A program made the translations under genes and the position numbers. A stretch of DNA of 64,000 nt from Avena insularis (Eukaryota; Streptophyta; Magnoliopsida; Poales; Poaceae), in assembly GCA_023614405.1 (NCBI GenBank), contig CM042686.1, forward strand, positions 466,830,740 through 466,894,739. The letters run 5' to 3'. A model generated the notes under the pieces. It worked only from the letters and a program-made list of their open reading frames with translations, ran no database searches and was not told the DNA's origin. Positions 1-11,749 of the stretch are shown in pieces (position 1 is the first letter of the stretch; each line of letters starts with the position of its first letter).

Positions 1-1859
1 ACTGGAGAAGCCATCACACATCAGCACCGGCCTTCGCACTCTCCCAGTTGCCAAGTAAGTCACATCGACTCGTTTTTTGGTACTTTTCTATTTTTGTGGT
101 TTCGAGCGAGTGGTTGATTGCAACGATTCGCAGGACCGACAATAAGAGGAGCTGCCGCCCTTTGGTGGCCAAGGTTCCGCTGGTCGCCATTGAAGGGGAT
201 CTCGACCCTTCTAGGTAGAGAAAGGCCGACGCTTCTGCGGCATCGGATGAGGGTACAAAGAAGCAGAAGGAGAGCAAGGTGTGGTGGAGGACGACTCCGT
301 GAGCATGGCCGGAGAAGGAATTCTTGCTGGCCTGGATCCAAGCGTGGTGGTTCCGCCAGCGAAGGCACCTACGCCAGCCGCCAGTGCTTCGATGCCGACG
401 GCCGCGACGTTCCCTCGCTTCATGGCTAAGGCTTTTGCCGCGTCGACTGGAGGTCAGTCGCCATAGATCCTAGAGATTATCGACGGTGACCTCGTGCAAC
501 ATCACGGGCATACGCCCTTCATGATTCCCTCGGCGGATGCCGTTGAACTCCATGGCATGCTAGGTGCTGCAATCCAGGTATGCCCAGTCCCCGAGGGCTT
601 AGTCGCTGAATTTCAGCGGCTAGGCACTTTGAATTTGTTGTCGTCTAGTCCCTGAGGGTCTAGTCGCTGAATTTCAGCGGCTAGACACCCGGAGCTTTTA
701 GGAGTCTAGTCCCTTACTGTTTGTTATCTTCAGGGCCAACAGCGGGAGTCGGTCGACCGGTTGGCCACGAAGGAACGCTTGGAGTGTGATCTACGGGAGA
801 TGCAGGAGCCCAACCAGCGACTCCAGGCGTTTGCCGGTAAGTTGTGATGTCTTTGGTAAATTTGAGTTCAAGCTTCTGTGGGAGGATTTGAAATATGGTC
901 TTTCTTGCAGTTGATTCTTGTGCTGTAGTTGCCAAAGCTCGTGAGGGCTATGTTCTAGTTACCAAGCTGGAGGCAACGAAGGCCACTTTGTCCATGGTGG
1001 AGGAGTGAATCGTCTCGTTGACGAAATAGATAGAGGCCAAGAAGGCTTCGATTATCTCTTCTGAAGAGAGGGCGAAGGCTGCGGTTGCCGCGGTGGAGGA
1101 GGAGCGGAAAGCCTCCAATTCTATCATCCTTGGGTTGCAGGACAACCTTGGTGCATTGGAGAAGCATGTGACGGATAGCGGTTGCAAACTCCTCGGTGAG
1201 TGTCTATTCCTTTTACTCCTTCTTCCTGGTATTCGGCAAGTCCCCGAGCGGATGAGTCCACTAGGCCAAAGTGATATTGATTTTCTGACGTTGCAGCTGT
1301 GATAGGTCAAAATGATCTGATGGTGCAGACCTATGATGCCTCGCAATGCGTGATGGTGGTGGCGAATGCGGCCACTGCCTCGACACTTTGTGTTCAGGCC
1401 ATCCTTCAAGGGATCTCCCCCACCGAGGTGATTCCTCGTGGGCTGACGGAGGTGTGGTGCTACCATGAGGAGGCGCCCGCTGTGGTCGAGTGGATGGTGC
1501 GATCGGCCTTCCGGTGAGGAGCTACCACGACGCCTAGTCTCGGTCTTGCGCACTTCCCCGACGACTTCGACCTTGACAACATCACCAGCGGGTATCCCTC
1601 GGTGACTGGATCGGTGGAGATCGCAGAGGTGCTGAGGTTAACCGCTAGGACTGCACCGTTCATGGAGCGGGTGTTGGCAATGGGGGAACTGCTACCATAC
1701 CACAAAATGGTGGTGGCGCTAGGCAAACCCGAGCCAAAGCACCATGACTTGAAGTTGGAGCAGCCCTTCCAGTCGTCGCTGGCGATGCGATTGACAACAT
1801 ACCTTGGCGAACCCTTGGGAGGTGATGGCGGTGCCTCTTCGTCGGAGCCTACAAAATAA
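1..1859 (+). pseudogene. Antisense gene of element A, 3' part, several exons
   Basis: Spliced gene on the strand opposite A's gag-pol; its 5' part lies outside the window. Likely exons end at 54/55, about 578, 838 and 1195, each followed by GT (GTAAGT, GTATGC, GTAAGT, GTGAGT). Matching CAG acceptors lie near 131-133, 731, 910 and 1295. Exon segments encode a hydrophilic, probably coiled-coil stretch rich in Glu, Lys and Ala (about 960-1190), then a C-terminal domain (about 1298-1859) ending in TAA. In-frame stops at about 1006, 1027 and 1515 and a likely frameshift near 200-450 show decay. The layout matches the better-preserved antisense gene of element D at 24353-28805. Function is unknown; related proteins are annotated as putative gypsy-type transposon proteins (Pfam PF04195 family). 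Exon limits are inferred from splice-like sites, not transcripts. Confidence 0.6.
586..690. repeat. Two intronic repeats with a near-perfect hairpin
   Basis: Two copies about 61 bp apart of a segment that starts with AGTCCC(C/T)GAG and is followed by TAGTCGCTGAATTTCAGCGG, an inverted repeat in which AGTCGCTGAA pairs with TTCAGCGGCT. They lie inside an apparent intron of A's antisense gene. The decamer resembles the complement of a Tat-type polypurine tract. Duplication of this unit is directly visible; any role is unknown. Confidence 0.7.
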
Positions 1860-2700
1860 GTGACTACCCTTAGGGGCTTTTTTAAGTTATGGAGACACAT
1901 CGCTTTCGTAATGTAAATAATATATATTTTGTTGCTGAAATGAATGGGGTCAATCGACTCACAATGCATGGTTATTTCTGTTTTTTGTTGAGTATTTGGT
2001 TGTGAGAGTCCTCGAGCGCGTCCGCCCTTTATTGGGGTTTACCTCGTATGTATGTAAGTTTGGTTGTATTAAGTTTTTAATTTGGCTGGAGTCGACTCGC
2101 CGTGGCTCGTGGAGCCAGTCGCTTGGTGACCCCAAGGGAGCTCTGTACTTAGTTGTTTTCCCGAACACTGACAGGGTCAGTTTAGGCGAGTCCCCGAGCG
2201 TGGTACTTAGTCATTATAGTCGCATGCCCAAGGTAGGTGAGGACCTGGTGCATTGTTTGTAACGCTTCCCTCCCCCTGGCTCGGAAAGCCAGTCGCGTGG
2301 CGAGTCCTAGGCAAGCTCTCTTACTTAGTGTGTTCCCGAGCCGCATGGGGATCGTTTTGGACGAGTCCCCGTGCGTGGTACTTAACCGTTCGAGTCGCTT
2401 TGCACGAGGATGCGGGGATGGGTCGATGTGCTAAGCGTGATTGGTTGTCTTGGCCTGGCAGGCCAGTCGGGCGAGGCGACTCTGATGGTGGCTCTAGGGT
2501 GGCGTGTTCATGGATGACACAAGGCCCGAATATCTTCGGTGCCCTTGGGCCGCACTACTTAGCCGTGTCGGTCGCTCAAACAAAGGTTGACTTCAATGGG
2601 TAGCATATTGCTATATGTACGAGTGCGATTGGCACGAGAAGATGGTGAGTAGACACAATTTGTGCGATCCGAATTGATTTCATTATATAGCAGCTGAGTA
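1860..2700. other. Spacer of element A with diverged GC-rich repeats
   Basis: Non-coding stretch between the 3' end of the antisense gene and the 3' end of A's integrase. 2090-2580 holds diverged direct repeats of about 170-190 bp. Each contains a version of GGCTCG-GAGCCAGTCGC, GAGTCCCCGAGCGTGGTACTT and a CCCGAG-rich segment (compare about 2100-2215 with 2278-2390). Short ORFs here are products of the repeats. No gene is seen. Confidence 0.55.
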
Positions 2701-4146
2701 CAAGTCTTAGTTCTATGTATAGAACTTTTGGAGGAGATTTACATTCCATGGCCTTCCAACTTCAAGCTGGCCATTGCCTCATACATCGATGAGGTAGTAG
2801 GCGTCGTTGCCGAGGACTCGCCCTATGCCGAATGGCCCCTCCCATGGGGGAAAGCTTGTGCATGACCTTCTTGTCCTGGATCAGTCATAGGACCTGGTCG
2901 CCTTACTAGAAGGTGTGAGTCAAGACTCGGCGGTTGTGGTAGCGGTGGAGTCCCTGCTGGTAGATGGCAGTGCGAGAGCGAGCAAGGTCGCGTGCTTCGT
3001 CGAGCTAGTCAATCCCATCTTGGCGGGCGATCTCGTTTTCCTACTCCACTTAATTGATGACCCTAGGCGAGTCATGTTCCAAGTCGGTTGGCATGACAGC
3101 CTCAGTGCCGTACACCATGAAGAAGGGTGTGAACCCTGTGGAGCGGTTGACGGATGTGCGAATGCCCCATATCATGGAGGGGAGCTCTTCGACCCAGCAT
3201 CCAGGGATTCGCTCGAGGGGCACCTGAAGTCATGGCTTGAGGCCATGGAGGATGCTTTGGCTGGCGCGCTCTGCTTGGCCGTTCAACTCCAGGTGGGTGA
3301 CCGAGGCGAGGTCGAGCCATATGTCGTGCTCCTCGCAGAAATCCGCCATGGCACCTTTGGCAAAGTTGGTGCCGTTGTCCGTTATGATGCTGTGCGGGTA
3401 GCCGTACCGGTAAATGAGCTCACAGGGGAACTTGGTAGCAATCTTGCCGTTGCACTTCTTGATCGGCTTGTCCTCGACCCACTTGGTGAACTTGTCGACT
3501 GCGACCAGGAGGTGGGTGAAGCCAGATGGGGCCTTCTTGAACGGGCCGACCATGTCTATGCCCCATACGGCAAATGGCCAGGTGATGGGGATGGTCTTAA
3601 GTGCCGAACTAGGGATGTGCGTCTGGTTGGCGTACTTCTAGCACCTGATACATCGTTGTACGATGTTGACGGAGTCGGTGTGCGCTGTCAACCAGTAGAA
3701 TCTGTATCACATGGCCTTGGTGACTAGCGACCTAGCGTGGCGAGATGGCCACAGTCACCGGCGTGGATGTCTTAGAGGATCTTGCGCCCTTCTTCTGGCT
3801 GTACGCAGTGCTGGAATACGCTAGTCATGCTGCGTTTGTTGAGCTCGGCGTTGATGATGACGAAGGATTTGCAGTGGCGCACTATCATTTGTGCCTCCGT
3901 CTCGTCGGTGGGCAGGACCTTGTTCTCGAGGAAGGCGATGTACGGTGTGGTCCAGTCGCTGGGCTCCATGATCATGGCGACTAGAGCGGGCTCGGGCTGC
4001 AGGGGTATCCTGATGTCGATTTCCTTGGGCGGGGAGACCGAAGGCTTGTGGATGATGTCGATGAAGACACCCGCAGGTGGTGTTTGGCAGGCTGCCCCAT
4101 GCAAGGGAGAGTGTCGACCTCCTTGTTCTTGCGCCTGTCGATCCAC
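2700..4146 (-). pseudogene. Integrase of element A (degenerate)
   Basis: Enzyme that would insert the element's cDNA into the genome. Reading leftward, a spacer and zinc-binding N-terminal region (about 4146-3700) keep part of the H-CGH pattern (DIHAGDCGH) but lose the downstream Cys pair to stops. The catalytic core (about 3590-3230) shows VAVDKFTKWVE, then SIITDNGTNFAKGA with the second catalytic Asp. The usual Glu region reads LNGQAERASQ, so a Glu is still present but the context is altered. The C-terminal part continues to about 2700 through several frameshifts; traces such as YGTEAVMPTD can be followed on the minus strand around 3080-3120. Placement downstream of RNase H is the Gypsy order. 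The 270-residue open frame on the plus strand at 2915-3727 is a shadow of this region. Confidence 0.75.
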
Positions 4147-4475
4147 TCGACGGAGTAACCGGCGAAGTGGCCCCCCAGCTGGTCCACCGCTTGGCAGTAT
4201 GCTATCATAGTGGGGGAGACGGTGTCACAAGTCCCGGAAACTTGTGCGGCGACTAGGTCGGAGTCGCCGTAGCACCATAGGCAATTGATGTTCATCTCCT
4301 TGGCAGCCTGCATGCCGTGGACGAGGGCCTCGTACTCGGCCATGTTGTTGGTGTTGGGCGTGAAGTTGAGGTGTAGCACCTAGCGGAGCTTGTCACCTTT
4401 GGGGGAGGTGAGTACAATCCCGGCCCCTGCGCCATCCGCATTTTTGGACCCGTCGAAGTGGAGCGACCAGTAGTG
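3981..4475 (-). pseudogene. RNase H domain of element A
   Basis: Would degrade the RNA of RNA:DNA hybrids during reverse transcription. The minus strand reads an HFDGSKNADGAGAG-type start near 4465 (first acidic residue), then NNMAEYEALVHGMQAAKE (catalytic Glu) and CYGDSDLVAAQVSG (catalytic Asp). These are the standard landmarks of Gypsy RNase H of the Tat/Retand type. A stop interrupts it at about 4380, after the KGDKLR segment. It lies between RT and integrase. The acidic triad seems preserved although the reading frame is not. Confidence 0.8.
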
Positions 4476-4499
4476 GAGATAGGGCAGCTTCTCCGGCTG

Positions 4500-5890
4500 C
4501 TGTGCTTCTTCCTAGCCGGCGAGGAAATCAGCCAAGGCTTGCGACTTGATCGCTTTGCGTGGCTCGTACTTGATGTTGTGGACGCCGATTTTGGCACACT
4601 TGGCGACTCACCCAGTCGCCTCGCGATTGCGGATGATGTCATGTAGTGGTGTGGAGGAGATGACCGTGATGGGGTGCTCCTAGAAGTAGTACGGGAGTCG
4701 TCGTTGAGCTCTGAAGACCGCATACACCAGTTTCTGGTACTGCGGGTAGCGCTGCCTTGAGTCTGTTAGGACCTCGCTAATGTAGTAGACCGGGCTCTGT
4801 ATGGGGCGCTCCTTGCCCTCTTCTGGTCGTTCGACGACCATCACGAAGCTGACGACTTGAGCAGAGGCCGCGATGTAAACGAGCATTGGCTCTTTGTTGA
4901 CTGGGGCGGCGAGTAGTGGTGCCGCGAGGAGCACTTCCTTGAGTGTGTTGTCTGCTTCTTCGTCCCATTGGAACATGGGGTTCTTACGCATCAGGCGGTA
5001 GAGGGGCATCGCCTTCTCGCCAAGCCGGGGGATGAAGCGACTGAGATCCGCAACTCGCCTGGCCAGCTTCTGGACGTCGCGGGCACTCGAGTTTCCCGAG
5101 CTGCGCGATGGTGTCGATCTTGGTGGGGTTTGCATCGATGCCTCGCTTGGAGACCATTACCCCAGGAGGTGTCCGGTGGGCACTCCGAAGGTGCACTTCT
5201 CTGGATTGAGCTTGATCTTGTACCTCCATAGATTCGCGAAGGTCTCGGCCAGGTCGGCGAGCAGGTCGCTCTGGCGAGTGGATTTTACCACCACGCCGTT
5301 GACATAGACATGGATGTTGTGGCCAATTTGACTCGCAAGGCACTCCTGCATGCACCGTTGATAGGTTGCGCCAACGTTCTTGAGGCCGAACGTCATGGTG
5401 GTGTAGTATAAGGCGTCGAATGGCATGATAAACACCGTCTTCTCTTCGACCTCGATCGCCATTTTGATCTGGTTGTAACCAGAGTATGCATCAAGGAAGC
5501 ACAGCGACTCCGATCCTGCGGTCGAGTCGATGATCTGATTGATTTGCGGTAGGACGAACTCCTCCTTCGGGCATGCGTTGTTGAGGTTGGTGTAGTCAAT
5601 GCACATTCTCCAGGTGTTGTTCTTCTTCAGAACCAGGACTGGGTTTGCTAGCCACTTGGTGTACTTGATTGGCCGAATGAAGCCTGTAGCAAGTAGACGC
5701 TATACTTCTTCAGCGATTGCTCGGTGGCGCTCTTCATTGAAGGGCTACAGCGACTGCTTTACTGGTCGCACTTTTGGTTCGGCATTCATTTTGTGCTTAG
5801 CGAGTTCCCTTGGGACACCAGGCATGTTGGATGGTTTCCATGCGAAGATTTCACGATTCTCATGTAGGAACCCAATGAGAGTGCTTTCCT
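4500..5890 (-). pseudogene. Reverse transcriptase of element A, catalytic site mutated
   Basis: RNA-dependent DNA polymerase of the element. From right to left: a palm segment with WRMCIDYTNLNNACPKE and LCFLDAYSGYNQIKM (about 5620-5450), then TFGLKNVGATYQRCMQ (about 5390), then the position of the catalytic box (about 5310-5290), then the thumb/connection with LARRVADLSRFIPRLGEKAMPLYRLM (about 5060-4980). The catalytic box, normally Y-V/A-D-D, reads YVNG, so both metal-binding aspartates are replaced (Asp to Asn and Asp to Gly). Frameshifts near 5157 and 4700 add to the damage. The enzyme would be inactive even if the frame were open. Element D in this window keeps YVDD at the equivalent place. 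Confidence 0.85.
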
Positions 5891-5899
5891 ATGCAGGAC

Positions 5900-6520
5900 T
5901 CATGTTCGTCCCGATGGTGACGTCTGGCTGGAGTCACCCGGGACGAGCTTGACGGTGCGAGTGTGCGTGGTCACCTCAAAAGTTGTTCCCCTAGAGGTGA
6001 GCTTCTTCAGGATGGTGGGCTCGTCCTTGTCGATGTTGCTCGCATATTTTGCAAGCTCGTCCACATGGTTGGTTTCCACGGTGATGATGGTGTCAGCGAG
6101 CTCGGGTCCTTTATCCTCGCAGTCCACGGCCATGTTGGGGTTGCCATGGACGGTGATGATGCCGCTTGGCCTGGGGAGCTTCATCATGTTGTAGGCGTAG
6201 TGTGGGGTCTCCAAGAATTTGGTGAACGCCTAGCGCCTCAGGATGCAGTGGTACGGGCTATGGAAGTTCACCAGCTCGAAGACGATCCGCTCGGTGTGGA
6301 AGTTTGCTGGTGTGCCGAAGGTGAATGGCAGCGTCACCTTGCCGATCGGAAACGCCTTCCGACCGGGGACGATGTTGTGGAAGGTTGTGAGGGTCAGCTC
6401 GATCATCGACTCCGGGAGGCATAGCCTCTTGAATGTGTCCAAGTACATGATGTTGATGGAACTTCCGCCGTCCATCAGCGTCTTGGGTAGCCAGTAGTTA
6501 GCCACTTTGGGCCTAACCAC
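5900..6520 (-). pseudogene. Aspartic protease and linker of element A
   Basis: Retropepsin that would process the polyprotein. 6520-6230 encodes KTLMDGGSSINIMYLDTF, with the active-site Asp in the D-G-G-S form normal for Tat-lineage elements (D-T/S-G elsewhere). It is followed by the flap segment TTFHNIVPGRKAFPIGKVTLP and the LELV-FHSPYHCILRR end motif, where ILGRP would be expected. Reading then continues in another frame from 6214 with the linker TPHYAYNMMKLPRPSGIITV to about 5900. A stop separates the two parts. Homologous segments are seen in elements B (about 11100-11750) and D (32791-33984). Confidence 0.8.
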
Positions 6521-6899
6521 CAGGGCGACTCGCCCTGGATATTCGATCCTGGGCGCGTGATCTTGGTGACTCTAAGTGATGCTTTGCTCGGACCAGTTGA
6601 GGAAGCGGGGGATGTCGACCTAGGTCACCACATTGACGGTGACTGTGTGGGCGAGCACCTTCTTTTTGTGTTTGGTGCCGAGCCTAGTGAAGGTGTGCAG
6701 CAAGCCGACGGTGTTGCCGAATCCACCATCGTTGCTGTTGTCCCTTGGATGGTTGTTGTCGGGGTCCTCCCTTGCTCGCCTTGCCTTCTCAATCTCTTTC
6801 AGAGAATGGTAGTCTGTGGTGGTGTGAGTTGCAGGATTCCCCTCCCTGCTGTGGTAGACACATGGCTGGTTGAGGAGGGTGGTGGGGTCAAATTTTGGC

Positions 6900-8117
6900 C
6901 TCGCCGCATTGTTAGCGCGGTAATTTCTGCTGTTGCGGTAGTTTCCTCAGTCGCGGCGGAAGATTTTCAGGTTGCGTTGCCCGTAGCCGACGTTGGCGTC
7001 GAAGTCGAATCGCCTATCACCGCGGCGCTTGCCGGTGAGACGAGTGTTACTGTAGCGCATGCCGCGTTGTTGCCCGTTGTCGTTCTGCTAGTGCGACATC
7101 TTCCCCCTGACTTGTTGTCAGAGTCTTGGTTGGGGTCCTCCTCCGCGTAGCGTTTGGCAATCTCAAGGAGGTCGGGGATGTTATCGAGTGTCCGGTAGAC
7201 CCTCCTGATCTTGGCGACCAGGGACTCGTACCGGCACGCGTTCTTGAAACAGTGGATCATACTATCTGGGTGGATGCCGAAAGCGTTGATCCATAGCTCC
7301 TGCCACCTCTGGATCTAGTGGCGGGTCGACTCGCACTGTCCCTAGATGCAGCGCTCCAATTCCTCGATAGTAGTGGCATGGGTGTAGGAGCTCTCGAAGT
7401 GCCTGACAAAGGCATCGCGCATCTCCTCCCATGAGTCAATGTTGTCGGCGAGGAGAGTGTTGATCCATTGCCTAGTTGCTCCCTCCATCATCAGGGGAAG
7501 GAAGCGACCGGCGAGCAGGTCGGTGTGGCCAGAGTTTCCCATCTCTATAAGGTATGTGTCTAGACACACTACTGGGTCGTACGTTGGGTCGTACTTCTCA
7601 ATATCCTTGGGAACCTTGAAGTTAGCAGGATACTTCTCGCCTCGGGTCATTGGTCCGAAGCACTGAGGGCTGACTCGGCTGAGCGAGCCCCTTGGCTCGG
7701 GGTCGCCGCGGTTGGTGCGGGTGTGCCTCAGATAATTGGGCTGGCGCACCCGCTAGGCCTGGTTGTTGATGATGTGCGTCCGTGCGTCGATGGGTTGGAC
7801 ATTGGCGGCGATCGTGTTGTTCATGGGTCGCGGCTCGTTGGTGGAGAGCGCAGGGTTGGCGGCCCATAGCTGGAGCTACAGGGGCTCGGGTGGTGGGCAG
7901 TTGAGGGCGTTGTGGACAGTTGGAGGGCTGCTTAAGGCCGCCCTGCTTGCCGATGAGCAGGAGTACATCCACCCCCACGGGTCGACTCCCGCGGCTTGCT
8001 GCTCGACGGCCCTGGCGAGTAGGGCCTTGGCATACTGGACCTACAGCGTGCCCTCTCCTTGGATGTCGAGGTTGGCAACTGCAGCGTCTGCTGCGACGAT
8101 GTTTTCCATTGGGGTGG
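6900..8117 (-). pseudogene. gag of element A, main part
   Basis: Capsid-like structural protein. A Retrotrans_gag-type core at 7650-7340 reads KYPANFKVPKDIEKYDPTYDP, MEGATRQWINTLLADNIDSWEEM and FVRHFESSYTHATT. The C-terminal helical part at 7260-7100 (YESLVAKIRRVYRTLDNIPDLLEIAKRYAEEDPN) runs into an Arg/Thr/Asn-rich tail. The N-terminal part continues in frame across the site where element B inserted: the codon frame at 8117 joins that at 40336 when one GGTGG copy is removed, and reaches a stop at 8041. Further stops lie near 7880, 7760 and 7340. The 6521-6900 stretch on this strand is the degraded gag-protease junction and shows nothing recognisable. Confidence 0.8.
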
Positions 8118-8522
8118 TGACATAGGTACAATTACTCGGATGCTTATGATTTGTTGCCCTATGCTGGGTAAAAGGATTACGGCCCATGAAGATTTCAGAT
8201 GATGGCCCAAGGAAGCAACCGACAAAGACTTTGATTGTATTAGGAAAGAGACTATGAACCGACATTGTGTTGGTCTTCTAATAACGCGTGTATGAAACCT
8301 ATCTGCATACAGCTTCGATACCCGACCTATTATATATAGGACAGGAGAAGCCCAAGCGAGAGTACCAAAATCTAGAGGACAACTTGTAATAGTGCAATTA
8401 CTCAATATTTAGGCGACTTTGATTCCATTGTTTCCCTGACATACGACGAAATCCCCAGCGTTCTCTTTTCCACGAAACCCCAAGTCCATCACCATGGGCA
8501 TTGCCGAGGTTACCCCTCGTCA
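8118..8522 (+). repeat. 5' LTR of element B, with adjacent PBS
   Basis: 405-bp LTR, TG...CA ends, nearly colinear with 39926-40330. A promoter-like TATTATATATAGG lies at about 8329-8341. Two bases after the LTR comes TTGGCGTCGTCTGTGGGAA (8524-8542), in the place and form of a tRNA primer-binding site; I do not assign the tRNA. The left TSD is GGTGG at 8113-8117. Confidence 0.93.
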
Positions 8523-10785
8523 ATTGGCGTCGTCTGTGGGAAACCTGAACGTTGGAACCACGGATTCGGCGGACCGCTCTCCACCAAGCATCAAATCGAC
8601 AAAAGCAGATCCACGCCCACCCACCCCTGTATTGGTACCCGCCGATTTTAATGGTGGATCCGATCTAATTATCGGAAGCTTCCACTTCTAGGTAGACAAC
8701 CCGCAAGAATCGCACCCTTCAGCCTTGATCACATCAAAACCGTCGGTACAAAAACCTGTGTCTACGGTGGCACCGGCACCTACCGTCGGATCCTCCATGG
8801 ATGCCATGGCATAGATTGAAATAGGGGGAGAAGGTCATCAGCCAGCAAACCCGACAAACTCGGAACCCGAAGAAAGCAGCGAAAACATCGACTTCAAAGA
8901 AAGGATGGCAAAGATCTATCTAGAACTATGATCTTGGAGTACTATCAGCACATCCTTGGAAGCAGAAGATTACACATAACATGCCACCAAGTGTGCATGA
9001 TCAACGGGGATACCTCAACACCACGGGACAAAAACGGTAATCCTATCCTCAACCTCGATGATATTTTATTAGATGACAATGCAGGAAACCACGATAATGA
9101 AGGAGACCACGGAAACGGAGGAGAAACAGCAGATAATCGCATAGTCCAAGGAAGAGGCGGAGAACCACACGCAGGAGAGAGACAAGGACTTCGGCTACTA
9201 GCCAGTGCATGGGAAAAGGCAAGAGCAACAATTTCGGGAGCAGTCTCGATGATAGCGGATGCTTCACACGAGGATCTATTAGCATACCAATATCTGCTCC
9301 ACCACAAGAAGAGAGACCTACTTAGGATGCAGAGGCAACTTGATGAAAGAAAAATATTAGCCGACGAATCCATCTTACGATGGGCACAGTTAAGTTCTAC
9401 TAGAGGATCAAGGAGCATGACAAGAGGAGCACCACAAAGAAGGGCAACATCTCGACTGTAGAATATCCCCGAAGCAGAAAGAAGTGGAATCATCTGAGAT
9501 CTTGACCTATCATTCATGTCAATTGACCAAGTAGGAAACATCAAAGCAAAAACAGCTCAGGTAGCCATTGTGGCCGCGCAAACATACCTGATCACCACTC
9601 AACCCGCACCCGGCGATCCATGTACGGGCCTCCACCGCTCCGCCCTAATGAACCTTGGCATGGTCGGAGCCTCTCTCGCAGAAGCAGAGCAAGGATTCAC
9701 ATGAAAACCCAATAGATCCCCACGCCGTCATAATAGTCCTCGGCAAGTGGGACACACCCGACAATCTCGATCGCCACACCAAGCGCATCTCGTAGAATCC
9801 GAGCCGCGAAGTAACACAAGAAACGACAATACGCAACACATGGGTGATGGATTGAGGGATGAAAACCGCAGCCGATGATATCATGATGAATACGACGAAG
9901 ACGCTCACGAGCTATGCGAGGCCGGTTGTTTCACGCAGCGGATTCACAAGACATCAGTTCCCAAAGACTTCAAACTTCCACACAACCACCACAAGTACGA
10001 TGGGCTCCAGGAACCCGAAGCTTGGCTAGCAGATTATTTGGCCACTGTCAAATTACAGGGCGGCTCCACAACTAGCACAATGCAAAGCCTACAACTACAT
10101 CTCACCGACGCTGCAAGATCATGGCTCAGGAAGTTACCCGAAGATTCCATCGGTAGCTGGAACAAACTAGAAGACAAGTTCATCCGACACTTCCAATCCA
10201 TGTTTAAACGACCAGCATCCTTGGAGCAGTTGCGAGCGTGCAAAAAAAAATCTGGGGAGTCAATAAGAGCATTCATCCAACAATGGAATATCATTGAAAA
10301 CTCAGCTGAGTCCATATTCGACGAAAGGGCCATCGATGCCTTCAACGACAGCCTCTGTCGCCGAGAATTCATAGAAGAACTAGGACGGGTTAAACCCAAA
10401 ACAATTTCCCAACTAATGGAAATAGCAAATCACTGGGATGATGGGGAGGATGTGCTGCATAATAAATGTGTGCGGTCACCCGAAGAGGACAGGGATAAGC
10501 GCGACAATGATAGAAGAAGAAGGAACAACGATGCAAACACGGGACCAAGTTACGTCGCATCAGGTTTTTTAGGAGAAGGTAACAACAGAAGCAACGACCA
10601 CAACGGCGGATACCGCCGGAACAGGGACGATGTCGGAGGAAGCCAGTCCGCACAACGGTATTAGCCAAGAGCACGAGACCCACCTATGTCCACGATGCAA
10701 ATGTTGGAAGGACCCTGTAATATGCATTTTTACGTTGACTCAGCAGGCAGGCGACAATCCAACCACCTCATGAAAGACTGCTGGA
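8494..10785 (+). pseudogene. gag of element B (degenerate)
   Basis: Structural gag protein, broken into pieces. 8494-8691 is a leader-proximal frame, and 8928-9461 is an acidic, Gly/Asp/Asn-rich segment followed by helical sequence. The Retrotrans_gag core lies at about 9950-10430 (PKDFKLPHNHHKYDGLQEPE, LTDAARSWLRKLPEDSIGSW, FIRHFQSMFKRPASLEQLRA, SGESIRAFIQQWN). A basic Arg/Asn tail follows to about 10664. Near 10717-10785 a CNMH...H-MKDCW pattern resembles the zinc-knuckle of plant Tat gags. Stops or shifts occur at about 8689, 9459, 9700, 9860 and 10662. 10786-11100 is a low-similarity linker to the protease. Confidence 0.75.
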
Positions 10786-11099
10786 TGTTCCTGAAGATGC
10801 ACGTGCTATGTAATGCAAAGGCAACATAAGCGGCAAATCGAGGATACGCATCCACACCTGGTACACTAGCCATTGGTGCACCACCACCACCACCAGCGGT
10901 ACCGCCACAAAACATCAATGATCAAAACAACGAGTACCCTAGGTCAAAAGGAGCAATGTCCATGATTTAGAAAGGGCGTCCATCCAACAGAATTCAGAAG
11001 CTCATCACAAGACAAATCAATATGGCGGAAACAGCAACATCAACCACACCCGAATATCTCCACTAGTCCAAGCAAGAAATCACATTCAGCAGAGCCGAT

Positions 11100-11749
11100 C
11101 ACCCGCTTCGGGTCCCACGACCGGGTCACTTAGCCTTGATAGTCGAAGCACAAATTGGCGGGTTCGATATGAGCAAGGTCTTCATGGATGCAGGAAGTAG
11201 CATAAATCCGATCTACGCAAAAACACTGAGAACAATAGGCTACCCCCTGGAGAATCTCACGCCAACAGAAACATCTTTCCGTGGAATAGTACCAGGTAAA
11301 GCCGAAATCCCTTTAGGCAAAGTATTTCTTGACGTTGTTTTTGGTTCCAAGGTAAATTTCAGGCGAGAAAAACTCGAATTTGAAGTTATGGACTGGCCAT
11401 CACAATATCATGCAATATTGGGACGACCAGCCTTGCATGGTTTATGGCAGTGCCGTATTATGCATACTTAGTTATGAAAATGCCAGTACCAAAGGGAATT
11501 ATCACATTAAAAGGAAGCTTCACACGTGCCGACAACTGCGATTGGGAGTTCAATAAATTTTTTGAATCTTTCAGGATGGCAACGGAGTTTGGACAACTCA
11601 AAACTTCAGCAAACGCACAACCACTAGAAGTAGCGCGTGTTAATCTTGATCAGGCTTTTGACACGGCAGAGGACACAAAAAAAGTACAAATCCACCCTGT
11701 CGACCCAACGAAAACAACATTTGTGGCTTCTAACCTTGATCCCGCATAG
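11100..11749 (+). pseudogene. Aspartic protease and linker of element B
   Basis: Retropepsin. The frame from 11136 reads GGFDMSKVFMDAGSSINPIY with the active-site Asp (D-A-G-S rather than the D-G-G-S of elements A and D), then FRGIVPGKAEIPLGKVFLDV and YHAILGRPALHG. A frameshift near 11450 moves the reading to 11444-11749 (MKMPVPKGIITLKG). The protein then stops at TAG 11747-11749, after which the same frame continues into RT. The ILGRP motif is intact here. Confidence 0.85.

Noticed and set aside
948..1553. 201-residue minus-strand frame
   Set aside because: Overlaps exons of A's plus-strand antisense gene, has no family resemblance, and crosses the proposed introns.
2915..3727. 270-residue open frame on the plus strand
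   Set aside because: It is the reverse-strand shadow of A's integrase; the minus strand shows DKFTKW and ITDNGTNF motifs, while the plus-strand protein resembles nothing.
6557..7150. 197-residue plus-strand frame rich in Val
   Set aside because: Lies opposite A's gag end and gag-protease link; the composition is that of an antisense shadow.
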